Source of the DNA: Sulfurimonas sp. | Lineage (GTDB): Bacteria; Campylobacterota; Campylobacteria; Campylobacterales; Sulfurimonadaceae | NCBI GenBank assembly: GCA_027013185.1 | Contig: JALUXS010000090.1 | Location: 1-41,375, forward strand | Direction: 5' to 3' | DNA length: 41,375 nt | In this document: positions 19,613 to 28,873 of the stretch, in pieces | How positions within the stretch are numbered: the first letter of the stretch is position 1 | Layout: the number at the start of each line of letters is the position of its first letter | Translations under genes and position numbers: made by a program | Notes under the pieces: generated by a model | What the model saw: only the letters and a program-made list of their open reading frames with translations | Databases searched by the model: none | What the model was told of the DNA's origin: nothing

Positions 19613-21144
19613 AATATTCTCACCTTCAGTTCACTAAAGTACTTATTGGTTTTTTCATCAAAAGTAATTTCTTCTACCTTGAAAGTATACTTGCCTTCGT
19701 ATACTTTTGTCAGATATTCAACGAGCTTTGTTATTTGTCTGTCTTTATCTGCAACAAGATGAAGTGTTAATACTTTTTCAGTTTTACTTTGCGTGTATTC
19801 AACACTGTTTACCTGTACTTTATATTTGTTCAGATCTTTAGAAAACATAGTTAACATTTTTGCTTTCATTGGATAATCGACTTTTACTTCATGAATTTTT
19901 ATAAGTGTATTTTTCTTGTCTGTATATTCTTTTTGTTCTTTCATGAGAAGGGTAAGTGCTTTTTCTTTGTCTGCAAGTTTATTTTTTATTGTCGCAGCTC
20001 TTGTAATCTTAATATTATGGACCTCTTTATACTTTTGTTGCAATAAGTCTTCTTGAAGTGCCTGTGCATATGTTAAAATCCAGTAGGTTATAGGATAAGC
20101 AAAAGCAAGTGCAAAAGATGCAAGCACTAAAATTATAAGTTTTCCACTTTCTCGCTTTATAAATCTAGGAGGACGTTTGTATTGTGTGAAATTACATTCG
20201 TAACGTTCTTCTCTTGGCAAAGTAGTATAAAGATGCATAAGAGCATGAAGCTGGTCGATGTAGATATCATCTGTTTCAAAACCATAGTCAAACTCAAATT
20301 CACTTGATTTGATATTGAGTTCAACTTCAAGCATTTCATAAAGTTTAGTAACAGTTTGCAGTTGTGACCCAATATAAACTTGCTCAAATTTTTCTATCTC
20401 AAAAGCTCTTTTTGCATATGTTAATATATCATTGATATTTGCAAAAAGTTCTTTGTATAAACGGATAAAAAATTCTTTGTATTCACTTTCTGTTTCTTTT
20501 AAATTTTCTTTAGTGAAAAAGTGAATAAATGTCTCATATGTTATTCTATCACCATGAAGTTCACAAAAACGTTCATGCATTTCAATTAAAGAGTATTTTA
20601 ATGATTTTGTATAAATAAATTCTTTGTTGCCATAAATAGTTAAAAAAGCATCATTTTCTTGAATATATATAAAACAATGCACCCCATTACTATCAATAAT
20701 CTCTTTTGAATATAAAGATTTGATTAAAAGAGGAGATGGAATAATCACATCCAAATATTTTATTTTTTCTACGATATTAAGAAATGTATTTGTAATATCT
20801 AGAGGATCAACTATAAAAACATGAAAATATCTGTTGTCTTCATCAAGGTTATTGAATGTTTCTATATACTGAATTTTATATTCAACTGCTTGATCAAGTG
20901 CTAGTTCATCATAAGCTTTAGTATTAATAGCGTCATATAAATCTTCATCAGGAATATTTTTACTTATTTCTATTTGTGCATTTATAAATTCTTTTGTACT
21001 AATATATGAAAGAACAAACTGATTTTTTGAAAATTCAGGTGCAGTAGTTTCGTTTAAAAAACTTGAAATTCCATTAAAGTACGTCTCTTTATATGGATTA
21101 ACTGATAATACACTTGAAAAAGAGTGCTGTGATGATGTACTCAT
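19609..21144 (-). CDS. GspL-like PilM-PilN (MshI-like) fusion protein
   Basis: About 330-aa soluble ASKHA-like N-terminal part, TM LIILVLASFALAFAYPITYWIL, then coiled coil and PilN-like periplasmic domain. Confidence 0.7.
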   Translation of the reverse strand: MSTSSQHSFSSVLSVNPYKETYFNGISSFLNETTAPEFSKNQFVLSYISTKEFINAQIEISKNIPDEDLYDAINTKAYDELALDQAVEYKIQYIETFNNLDEDNRYFHVFIVDPLDITNTFLNIVEKIKYLDVIIPSPLLIKSLYSKEIIDSNGVHCFIYIQENDAFLTIYGNKEFIYTKSLKYSLIEMHERFCELHGDRITYETFIHFFTKENLKETESEYKEFFIRLYKELFANINDILTYAKRAFEIEKFEQVYIGSQLQTVTKLYEMLEVELNIKSSEFEFDYGFETDDIYIDQLHALMHLYTTLPREERYECNFTQYKRPPRFIKRESGKLIILVLASFALAFAYPITYWILTYAQALQEDLLQQKYKEVHNIKITRAATIKNKLADKEKALTLLMKEQKEYTDKKNTLIKIHEVKVDYPMKAKMLTMFSKDLNKYKVQVNSVEYTQSKTEKVLTLHLVADKDRQITKLVEYLTKVYEGKYTFKVEEITFDEKTNKYFSELKVRIL

Positions 21145-21155
21145 TAACTATAATC

Positions 21156-22445
21156 CTATTTAAAATGAACCAGTAACATGGAACAAAATTTATTATTTTT
21201 ATAAAATTCAACTCTGTAAATTTTATTGTTGTTATCGATTGCATATTTCTTGTTTAAGTTTTTTAAAGATATTTTGATGTTACTTTCATCAACTTTACCT
21301 TTTTTATAATAACCTATAACATTGACACGGTAATCTCTACTTCCTATAACTTTAAAATCGTCATTTACATAAATTTCTGAAGCTTTGGGTACAAAAACAA
21401 TCTTTTTATCCACAAGCAACTGATATTTCTTATGACAACTGCGTGATATTTTAAAATATTGCGGTCTTAAAGTTGTTACTAACTTGTTTCCTACAAATAC
21501 TAAATATCTGCCGTTTTTCTTTTTTACTCCACCCAATGGGTTAGAAAAATAGAAATCGTTACTTTTTGATTCTATCGGAATGTAGCTTAAAGATTTTTTT
21601 ATATTATTTAAATTTATTAAAAAGTTGTGATTTATTACTAAAGTACCATAATTTTTTATTATTTTAGAGAGTTCTTTTATATTTAAGTTAAAGTCCCTGC
21701 TATAATCGATATGCATGATTTTCATATATTCTTCAATAGCGACTAATTGATAAAATACTTTCTGTGCCAAAGAAGACAAGTTTTTACTTGTTTCTATTGC
21801 AAATGCGGGTTTTGAATGTTTTACAGCAAAATAAGTTAGGGATTGTTGCATTTGCACATCATCGAATTTTGTATTGGTGTTTTTTACATTAAAACTATGG
21901 TGTTTTTTGAGAAGTTTTTTATTTATATTGTCTTTAACTGTCAATGCTATATTATTGAGATTACCAAATGGTTGTGCTCGTAAAAGTTTACATTGATCTA
22001 TAACGCAAGTTTGTCCCCATGCATCCGGATTATAAATGTTTCCCTCACTCTTTTTACGATAAAATCCATGACCATCATGTAAATTTAAAATAAGAGAGAT
22101 ATTTGGAAGTAAAATAATCTTTTTTATTTCTTTTATAATTTTTTTATCTTTATCATTTTTTTTGATATGGTTGAATTTTCTATTCATATCACCATGTATT
22201 CCACGTCGGTTGGCAATAATACTGGCTTCATTTAAATTTGGAATTATCCATACATTTTTTGATTTTATCGTATAGTGTGTTGCTAAAATTTCAGGTGCGA
22301 AATAGCCTCCCGGTTCATTCCCGTGAATACCACCTATTACCAGTAGCGTTGTATTAGAATCTTTATTTTCTTTTTTAATTAAATTAATTTTTGCATAAAG
22401 ATTATTTGTATATATAAGTATGCAAAGAATGAAGATGTATTTCAT
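21156..22445 (-). CDS. M99-family peptidoglycan DL-carboxypeptidase, Csd4/Pgp1-like
   Basis: Signal peptide; VIGGIHGNEPGGYFAPEIL zinc motif, GIHGDMNRKFNH, LILNLHDGHGFYRK, FAIETSKNL. Confidence 0.88.
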   Translation of the reverse strand: MKYIFILCILIYTNNLYAKINLIKKENKDSNTTLLVIGGIHGNEPGGYFAPEILATHYTIKSKNVWIIPNLNEASIIANRRGIHGDMNRKFNHIKKNDKDKKIIKEIKKIILLPNISLILNLHDGHGFYRKKSEGNIYNPDAWGQTCVIDQCKLLRAQPFGNLNNIALTVKDNINKKLLKKHHSFNVKNTNTKFDDVQMQQSLTYFAVKHSKPAFAIETSKNLSSLAQKVFYQLVAIEEYMKIMHIDYSRDFNLNIKELSKIIKNYGTLVINHNFLINLNNIKKSLSYIPIESKSNDFYFSNPLGGVKKKNGRYLVFVGNKLVTTLRPQYFKISRSCHKKYQLLVDKKIVFVPKASEIYVNDDFKVIGSRDYRVNVIGYYKKGKVDESNIKISLKNLNKKYAIDNNNKIYRVEFYKNNKFCSMLLVHFK

Positions 22446-22448
22446 TTA

Positions 22449-23435
22449 CTATTGCTCTGTGATAATATTAAATTTATTATGTAGCAATGTAACAATTAAG
22501 GTTTTATCACCGGTGAAAGAGAAAGTATTGGATTTATATATTTCTTTAAAAGTGATTTTATACACATCTTGCTTATTTGGGTAAGGAATAATATTTATGT
22601 CATGGAATAATATTGTTTTATGCTCATTTTTCGCAAAAATTCTTGTCTTATATTGTTTAAATCTTTGAAAATTCATTCCATCAAAACGTCTAAATTTTGG
22701 CGTATAAAAATCAAGATATGTGTTAATGTCATTATAGAGCCATGCATATCTCCATGCATAGAGTTGTGCTAAAAGAATGGATAACTTATCTTTTGATATA
22801 GAAGTGTGATGCTGATCATTTTCTTTAATAATGAGAAGTGTTTTTTTAATGTCTATATTTCTGTTCATGCATTCAATACTTTTATTTTTAATGGCAATAC
22901 AGCCTTTTGTAAAAGCATCTCTTTCTTGGTGTGTCGGTAAGCCGTGAATCCAAATTCCTTGTCCTGTTTTGCCTTCATATTTGTCATATAAATTCGGGTA
23001 AGAAGTTACAAAAGCCATTGGCCCATAAAAGGAATCAACTTTTGATATTTTTTTGACGATACTGTAAACACCCACAGGTGTTCTTAAATCACCTTCTTTT
23101 TTTTTGTCGCCTTTGAGTTTTCCTGTAAATGCATTGTACTCTTTTCTAAGCTTATATGTGTTATTGGCATCTCTTGAGTAGATCAAAAGTTCAGATTTTG
23201 ATTTATCACATAGAAGAATATTTGTATAAAGTTCTATATATCCAAATTGCGTGTCTTTATTTTTTAGATACTGCTTCCAGTAGTTTGTATCTGTAAGTTT
23301 TTTATCTAATGCTTTTTCTACACCTTGTATGCCATGGAGTCTATAATTATTGACAATATCATTTGTTGCAGCAAAAGTATAAGTGCTAAAACAAAGTATA
23401 AAAAGTGAAAAATATAATTTACTTGCCATTATCAT
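22449..23435 (-). CDS. YkuD-domain peptidoglycan LD-carboxypeptidase, Csd6/Pgp2-like, with C-terminal NTF2-like domain
   Basis: IWIHGLPTHQERDAFTKGCIAIKN catalytic HxxxxxxxxxxxxxGC-like motif; C-terminal WLYNDINTYLDFYTPKFRRFDGMNFQRFKQYK resembles NTF2. Confidence 0.88.
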   Translation of the reverse strand: MIMASKLYFSLFILCFSTYTFAATNDIVNNYRLHGIQGVEKALDKKLTDTNYWKQYLKNKDTQFGYIELYTNILLCDKSKSELLIYSRDANNTYKLRKEYNAFTGKLKGDKKKEGDLRTPVGVYSIVKKISKVDSFYGPMAFVTSYPNLYDKYEGKTGQGIWIHGLPTHQERDAFTKGCIAIKNKSIECMNRNIDIKKTLLIIKENDQHHTSISKDKLSILLAQLYAWRYAWLYNDINTYLDFYTPKFRRFDGMNFQRFKQYKTRIFAKNEHKTILFHDINIIPYPNKQDVYKITFKEIYKSNTFSFTGDKTLIVTLLHNKFNIITEQ

Positions 23436-24303
23436 ATCCTATCTCTTTTAAAAAATTTTTATCTTTTGTCCAGCCTTTTTTTACGGTAACCTGTAAATTT
23501 AAGTAGGTTTTTTTCGTGCTAAGCCTTTCTATTTTTTCTCTTGCCGATTTTCCTATTCTTTTGATAGTTTCGCCACCTTTACCGATGATAATGCCCTTTT
23601 GTGACTCTTTTTCTATAATTATTGTTGCATAAATTCTATCAATGCCTGTTTCTTCTTCAATAGAGTCAATAATAACATCAGACTCGTAAGGAACTTCATC
23701 ACTGATATTTTCAAATATTGCCTCGCGTATAAATCCGGCATATATATCACGCACAAGTTCACTTGTTAAATCTTCGGGATCATAAAGGTAAGGCGAATCT
23801 GGTAAGTTTTTACTAATGGTATCAAGCAAATCTTTATGACCTACTTTTTTAGGAATTGCGACAGGAATAAGTGCTTCAAAATGTTCTGAAAATTGATTAT
23901 ATGAGGCGATTCTTTTAAATAATTTGTCTTGTGAAACTTGATCTATTTTACTCAAAACTATAATATGTTTTACTCTGCCATTGTTGATTTTTAAAAACTT
24001 TTCGTAATGCTCTGTAGCGTCTGTAATAGGTGCTAAATATACAATTAAATCGCAGTCACCCATAGCTTTAAGTGCTTCATCTAGCATATATTGGTTGAGC
24101 ATTTTTTCTTTTTCATGTAAGCCTGGAGTATCTACAAAAATAATTTGTGTATTATCGTGCATAACAATTGCATTTGATCTTTTTCTTGTTGCATTTGCTT
24201 TTTGGCTTACCATCGCGATTTTTTCACCAAGAAGTGAATTCATCAGGGTACTCTTACCTGCATTTGGACGTCCAATTAGTGAAACAAAACCAGCTTTACT
24301 CAT
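23419..24303 (-). CDS. era: GTPase Era
   Basis: GRPNAGKSTLMN, DTPGLHEKEK, KH domain IIIGKGGETIKRIGKSAREKIE. Confidence 0.96.
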   Translation of the reverse strand: MSKAGFVSLIGRPNAGKSTLMNSLLGEKIAMVSQKANATRKRSNAIVMHDNTQIIFVDTPGLHEKEKMLNQYMLDEALKAMGDCDLIVYLAPITDATEHYEKFLKINNGRVKHIIVLSKIDQVSQDKLFKRIASYNQFSEHFEALIPVAIPKKVGHKDLLDTISKNLPDSPYLYDPEDLTSELVRDIYAGFIREAIFENISDEVPYESDVIIDSIEEETGIDRIYATIIIEKESQKGIIIGKGGETIKRIGKSAREKIERLSTKKTYLNLQVTVKKGWTKDKNFLKEIGYDNGK

Positions 24304-24325
24304 TTATAAACCTTCTTTATTTTAT

Positions 24326-24439
24326 ATAGACTCAAGAGTCTATCTTTAGTCGCCAAACAGAAAAAAATTTAGTTTTTTTCTGCATCGTGTTTTAACACAG
24401 AAGCGGCGCAAGCGGAGTAAAGGAATTTTATTCCTTTAC
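24326..24439. other. Multi-hairpin intergenic segment between hslU and era
   Basis: Perfect arms: ATAGACTC-AA-GAGTCTAT (24326-24343), CAGAAAAAAA-TTTAG-TTTTTTTCTG (24358-24382), GTGTT-TT-AACAC (24387-24398), GTAAAGGAAT-TTT-ATTCCTTTAC (24417-24439). Confidence 0.8.
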
Positions 24440-24447
24440 GGGACTAA

Positions 24448-25776
24448 TTATAGAATATATCTTGATAAATCTTCATCTTCTACAGCTTCATCCAGCTTTT
24501 CATGTACAAGTTTGGCTGTAATTGTAAACTCTTTACCTTTGTACTCATCCGCATGAAAGCTTACTTCTTCTAAAATTCTTTCTAACACGGTGTGAAGTCT
24601 TCTTGCACCTATATCTTCAGCTGTTTCATTCGCACGAAATGCGAGTTTGGCGATTGCTTGAACTGCTTCATCTTCAAAAATTAATTTCATTCCCTCAACA
24701 GCCAAGAGTGCCTGATACTGTTTGAGCAGTGAGTTTTGTGTTTGTGTTAAGATTTTATACAGGGTTTCTTCTGTCAATGATTCTAACTCTACACGAAGAG
24801 GAAACCTTCCTTGTAGTTCAGGAATAAGGTCACTTGGCTTGCTAACATGAAAAGCTCCTGCTGCAATGAAAAGAATATGGTCTGTATTTATTGTTCCATA
24901 TTTTGTAGAAACACTACTCCCTTCTACAATTGGAAGTAAATCTCTTTGAACTCCCTCTTTTGAAGGGTCATTTCTGCCTTGGCTTTTTTCACTCAAAGCA
25001 ATTTTATCGATTTCATCCAGAAAAATTATGCCTCCGTTTTCTGCACGTCTGAGTGCTTCGGCATTGACTCGTGTCATATCAAGAAGTTTATTACTTGCTT
25101 CTTGTCGCAATAATATTTTTGCATCTTTTACCGTGACTTCTTTTTTATTGTCTTCTTTGTTGATTGTTGCAAATACCTTGGAAAAACTCTCTTGCACTTT
25201 TGCCATTTCAGGAGGGAGGTTGGTGTCATTAAATTCTATATTAAGTTTTTCGATTTCAAGTTCAATGGTTTTTTCATCCATTTCTCCTGATTCTATACGT
25301 TTTTCCATAGCTTCAAGCAATCGTTGATAATCATCTTTTTTACTTTCACTCGCAGCTGTAGGTAATGGTGGAAGAAGCTTTTCTGTAATTCTATTGATGA
25401 TGTAGTTTTCTATTTTCTCTTTATTTGCTTCTTCTTGTTCGGCTTTTACTATATTTATGGAATTTACTACAAGATCTCGTATCATAGACTCAACATCGCG
25501 TCCTACAAAACCTACTTCCGTGTATTTACTTGCTTCAACTTTAATAAAAGGGACTTTCATCATCTTAGCTAAACGTCGGGAAATTTCAGTTTTTCCGACA
25601 CCGGTTGAACCAATCATTAAAATATTTTTCGGAGTAATTTCATTTTTGAGTTCATCATCAAGCTGCATACGTCTGTAACGTGTACGAAGAGCGAGGGCTA
25701 TTGTTTTTTTTGCATCTTTTTGTGCTATAACATATTTGTCTAAATATTCTACAATCTCTTTAGGTGTTAAATTCAC
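24448..25776 (-). CDS. hslU: HslUV protease ATPase subunit HslU
   Basis: MNLTPKEIVEYLDKYVIAQKDAKK, GSTGVGKTEISRRLA, DEIDKIA. Confidence 0.97.
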   Translation of the reverse strand: MNLTPKEIVEYLDKYVIAQKDAKKTIALALRTRYRRMQLDDELKNEITPKNILMIGSTGVGKTEISRRLAKMMKVPFIKVEASKYTEVGFVGRDVESMIRDLVVNSINIVKAEQEEANKEKIENYIINRITEKLLPPLPTAASESKKDDYQRLLEAMEKRIESGEMDEKTIELEIEKLNIEFNDTNLPPEMAKVQESFSKVFATINKEDNKKEVTVKDAKILLRQEASNKLLDMTRVNAEALRRAENGGIIFLDEIDKIALSEKSQGRNDPSKEGVQRDLLPIVEGSSVSTKYGTINTDHILFIAAGAFHVSKPSDLIPELQGRFPLRVELESLTEETLYKILTQTQNSLLKQYQALLAVEGMKLIFEDEAVQAIAKLAFRANETAEDIGARRLHTVLERILEEVSFHADEYKGKEFTITAKLVHEKLDEAVEDEDLSRYIL

Positions 25777-26318
25777 TATTTTGCTCCATCAAGTATAAGT
25801 GTCTTAATATTATGATTTGTATAAATACATAAATCTGCAGCAATATGAAGAGACTCTTTTACTAAATCTTCTTCATCAAGGGCAGCATGTTTTTTAAGAG
25901 CTCTCGCGGCAGATATTGCAAAATTGCCACCACTACCAATAGACGCTATTTCTCCATCTTCGGGTTCTACTACATCACCATTACCTGTAAGAATAAAAAT
26001 ATGGTTTTCATTTAAAACAATCATCATAGCCTCAAGGCGACGTAGTACTTTGTCTTTTCTCCAAGCCTTAGAAAATGCAACAACAGACTTTAATAAGTCT
26101 CCTTTTTTATTTTCTAAAAATTCTTCAAACATATCAAAAAGGTTGAATGCATCTGCTGTGCTTCCAGCAAAGCCAGCTAAAATTTTACCATGGTGGAGCG
26201 TACGAATTTTTGTTGCATTGCCTTTTAAAACACTGTTTCCAAAAGTTACTTGTCCATCTCCGCCGATAACAGCTTTATTTTTGCCTTTGTAGGCTAGTAT
26301 TGTAGTAGCGTCAAACAT
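25776..26318 (-). CDS. hslV: HslUV protease peptidase subunit HslV
   Basis: [51 protein letters not shown]. Confidence 0.97.
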   Translation of the reverse strand: MFDATTILAYKGKNKAVIGGDGQVTFGNSVLKGNATKIRTLHHGKILAGFAGSTADAFNLFDMFEEFLENKKGDLLKSVVAFSKAWRKDKVLRRLEAMMIVLNENHIFILTGNGDVVEPEDGEIASIGSGGNFAISAARALKKHAALDEEDLVKESLHIAADLCIYTNHNIKTLILDGAK

Positions 26319-26324
26319 AAACGT

Positions 26325-26771
26325 TTATTCTCCTTGAACATCCACATGCAGTTTTGCATGAATTCCATGACCTAATTTTAAATCTAAATCATGTTCACCA
26401 ATTGTTTTTATAGCAGTTTTATCAATAATATGCTTTTTGTCAATTTCAATAGTATGTTGCTCTTTGAGTGCAGCAGCTACTTCTTCTTTTGTAATAGCAC
26501 CAAAAAGATGTCCATTATTACCCACTTTTTTTGTGATAACAACCTCTGCTTTTTCCAATTTTTGTGCAATCTCTTTGAGTCTTACTATTTCTGCTTTTTC
26601 TTCAGCTATAAGTCTTTCCTGCTCAGCTTTATGTTCAGCAAGAATTTCAGGAGTTGCATGTTTTGCAAAGCCTTTTCCTATCAAAAAGTTTTTTCCGTAG
26701 CCATCTTTGACCTCTTTAACTTCACCGGCTTTTCCTAGACTTTTTACATCTTTAATTAATAATACTTTCAT
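26325..26771 (-). CDS. rplI: 50S ribosomal protein L9
   Basis: MKVLLIKDVKSLGKAGEVKEVKDGYGKNFLIGKGFA. Confidence 0.97.
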   Translation of the reverse strand: MKVLLIKDVKSLGKAGEVKEVKDGYGKNFLIGKGFAKHATPEILAEHKAEQERLIAEEKAEIVRLKEIAQKLEKAEVVITKKVGNNGHLFGAITKEEVAAALKEQHTIEIDKKHIIDKTAIKTIGEHDLDLKLGHGIHAKLHVDVQGE

Positions 26772-26791
26772 AAATATTTCCTATTTTTTTA

Positions 26792-27529
26792 TTATCTTTC
26801 TATTTCACCTGAATAAGAGACAATCCCATTTGTTAAGTTTCCTATTTTGGAATATCCGTTGTCTGTTAAAATTCTTGCGACATGTGCAGATCTACTGCCC
26901 ACATGACAATAAACTATAATATTTTCATCTTTTGCTAATTTTGCTTCTTCTAATGTCTGAAAGAATGAACTTGTAGGAATAAGTTTGTCTGCACCTTTAA
27001 TATGTCCCATTTGCCATTCCATATATTCACGTACATCAACAAGTTTAAAATTTACCATATTTAGATCTCTTGCTTCTAAAAGTGAAACTAGTTCATCTGA
27101 ATCAAGTTCACCTTTGTTAACAAGAAGTTCACATTCTTCTTTTGTGAGTCCACGAGAGTGGTTATGTGAAACTTCTTCCATCCCAAGTTCAACACGTTTT
27201 GTAGCGGCAAATTCAGGTGTACAAAAAATTCCACAATGACATACACCATCTTGAGGTATCTCTTTTTCTATTGCCGGCTTACAAGGGCAAACTCTATTAT
27301 CTACAGATTTTGGCTTTTCACCTGTAGTGTCAACCATAAAACAAGGACAAAAACGTTTTTTGTACATCATTTTATTACGAGCAAGTCCCATTTGTACGCC
27401 TTCATTTACGTCCTCTTGAGGATTGTATACCCATCCAAACTGTGCATTTACTTTATCAGTAAATTTTATTGTTTTTTCAAGCTCTGCTTGAAATTCCGGA
27501 GAGTTCATATCAATTTTAATCATGCTCAT
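26792..27529 (-). CDS. Ferredoxin-thioredoxin reductase catalytic-subunit-like domain fused to rhodanese domain
   Basis: FCPCF...VCPCKP...VCHCGIFC cysteine motifs; C-terminal LVDVREYMEWQMGHIKGA and IIVYCHVGSRSAHVA rhodanese active loop. Confidence 0.9.
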   Translation of the reverse strand: MSMIKIDMNSPEFQAELEKTIKFTDKVNAQFGWVYNPQEDVNEGVQMGLARNKMMYKKRFCPCFMVDTTGEKPKSVDNRVCPCKPAIEKEIPQDGVCHCGIFCTPEFAATKRVELGMEEVSHNHSRGLTKEECELLVNKGELDSDELVSLLEARDLNMVNFKLVDVREYMEWQMGHIKGADKLIPTSSFFQTLEEAKLAKDENIIVYCHVGSRSAHVARILTDNGYSKIGNLTNGIVSYSGEIER

Positions 27530-27538
27530 ACTGTTTTC

Positions 27539-28765
27539 CTATTTATTTTTAAATTTATTTCTTGCTTTACCTTCGATAATAAAACGTAAAGCATTTAGTT
27601 TAATGAAACCTTCTGCATCTTTTTGGTTATATACTTCATCTTCTTCAAAAGTTGAATATTCTGGGTTGAAAAGTGACACATCAGAACTTCTTCCAACAAC
27701 CATAATGCTTCCTTTATAGAGTTTTAGTCTTACAGTGCCTTCAACCCATTTTTGCGTTTGGTTTATTGCAGCTTGGAGCATTTCACGTTCAGGTGCAAAC
27801 CAAAATCCATTATAAATAAGTTTTGCATATTTTGGCATCATTTCATCTTTTAAATGTGCTGCTTCACGGTCTAGTGTGATTGATTCCATTGCACGATGAG
27901 CTTTAAGCATAATTGTTCCACCCGGAGTTTCATAACAACCTCTTGCTTTCATTCCAACAAAGCGATTTTCAACAATGTCAACACGACCGATTCCATGTTT
28001 CCCACCAAGTTCATTTAATGTTTTAAGCATAGTTGCAGGGCTTAACTCTTTTCCATCGAGGGCGATAGGGTCACCATTTTTATATGTCAGTTCAATGTAC
28101 TCAGCTTTATCAGGGGCTTTTTCGGGTGAAGTTGTCCATAACCACATTGACTCTTCAGGTTCTGCGGCAGGATCTTCTAAAATTCCGCCTTCATAAGAAA
28201 TATGAAGCAAGTTTGCATCCATAGAATAAGGCGATTTTTTTCCTTTTTTCTCAATTTGAATACCGTGTTTTGCAGCATATGCTAAAAGTTTTTCACGAGA
28301 GTTTAAATCCCATTCACGCCATGGAGCTATGATGGTAAGTGTAGAATCTTGTCCTAAATAACCCATTTCAAAACGAACTTGGTCGTTTCCTTTTCCTGTC
28401 GCACCGTGAGCTACACCATCAGCAGCGGTGATTTTTGCAATTTCTGCTTGGCGTTTTGCAATAAGAGGGCGGGCGATAGAAGTTCCTAAAAGATATTCAC
28501 CTTCATAGATTGCATTGGCTCTAAACATTGGAAAAACAAAATCTTTTACAAATTCTTCACGTAAATCATCAATAAAAATATTTTCAGGTTTGATGCCCAG
28601 TTCAAGTGCTTTTATACGTGCCGGTTCAAGCTCTTCACCTTGTCCTAAGTCTGCTGTAAATGTTACAACTTCACATTTATATTCATCTTGCAGCCATTTT
28701 AAAATAACGCTGGTATCAAGTCCGCCAGAGTATGCTAAAACAACTTTTTTAACATTTTTTTTCAT
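27539..28765 (-). CDS. argG: Argininosuccinate synthase
   Basis: [32 protein letters not shown]. Confidence 0.97.
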   Translation of the reverse strand: MKKNVKKVVLAYSGGLDTSVILKWLQDEYKCEVVTFTADLGQGEELEPARIKALELGIKPENIFIDDLREEFVKDFVFPMFRANAIYEGEYLLGTSIARPLIAKRQAEIAKITAADGVAHGATGKGNDQVRFEMGYLGQDSTLTIIAPWREWDLNSREKLLAYAAKHGIQIEKKGKKSPYSMDANLLHISYEGGILEDPAAEPEESMWLWTTSPEKAPDKAEYIELTYKNGDPIALDGKELSPATMLKTLNELGGKHGIGRVDIVENRFVGMKARGCYETPGGTIMLKAHRAMESITLDREAAHLKDEMMPKYAKLIYNGFWFAPEREMLQAAINQTQKWVEGTVRLKLYKGSIMVVGRSSDVSLFNPEYSTFEEDEVYNQKDAEGFIKLNALRFIIEGKARNKFKNK

Positions 28766-28799
28766 GTAAAAAACCTTTGATAATAAAATAATTGACGCG

Positions 28800-28805
28800 A
28801 TTATA
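28800..28805 (-). promoter_or_regulatory. Probable -10 element (TATAAT on minus strand) upstream of argG
   Basis: ATTATA on + strand, about 35 nt upstream of the argG ATG. Confidence 0.5.
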
Positions 28806-28873
28806 GCTAAAATTAGGTGAGAAGTTGCTTAGAAGCTGTGTGTTACAAGCAGAGAATAAAGATAGTTAAAGAA

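Noticed and set aside
25924-26292. Plus-strand ORFs opposite hslV, rplI, argG, hslU and the FTR-rhodanese gene (e.g. 25924-26292, 26391-26738, 26437-26700, 26985-27239, 27975-28196)
   Set aside because: Shadow frames of confidently identified genes; no start-site or domain support.
25776-26318. HslV residues MFDA before the catalytic TT as an unusual propeptide
   Set aside because: Short pre-Thr extensions (e.g. MFEATT in Helicobacter-type HslV) are known in this lineage.
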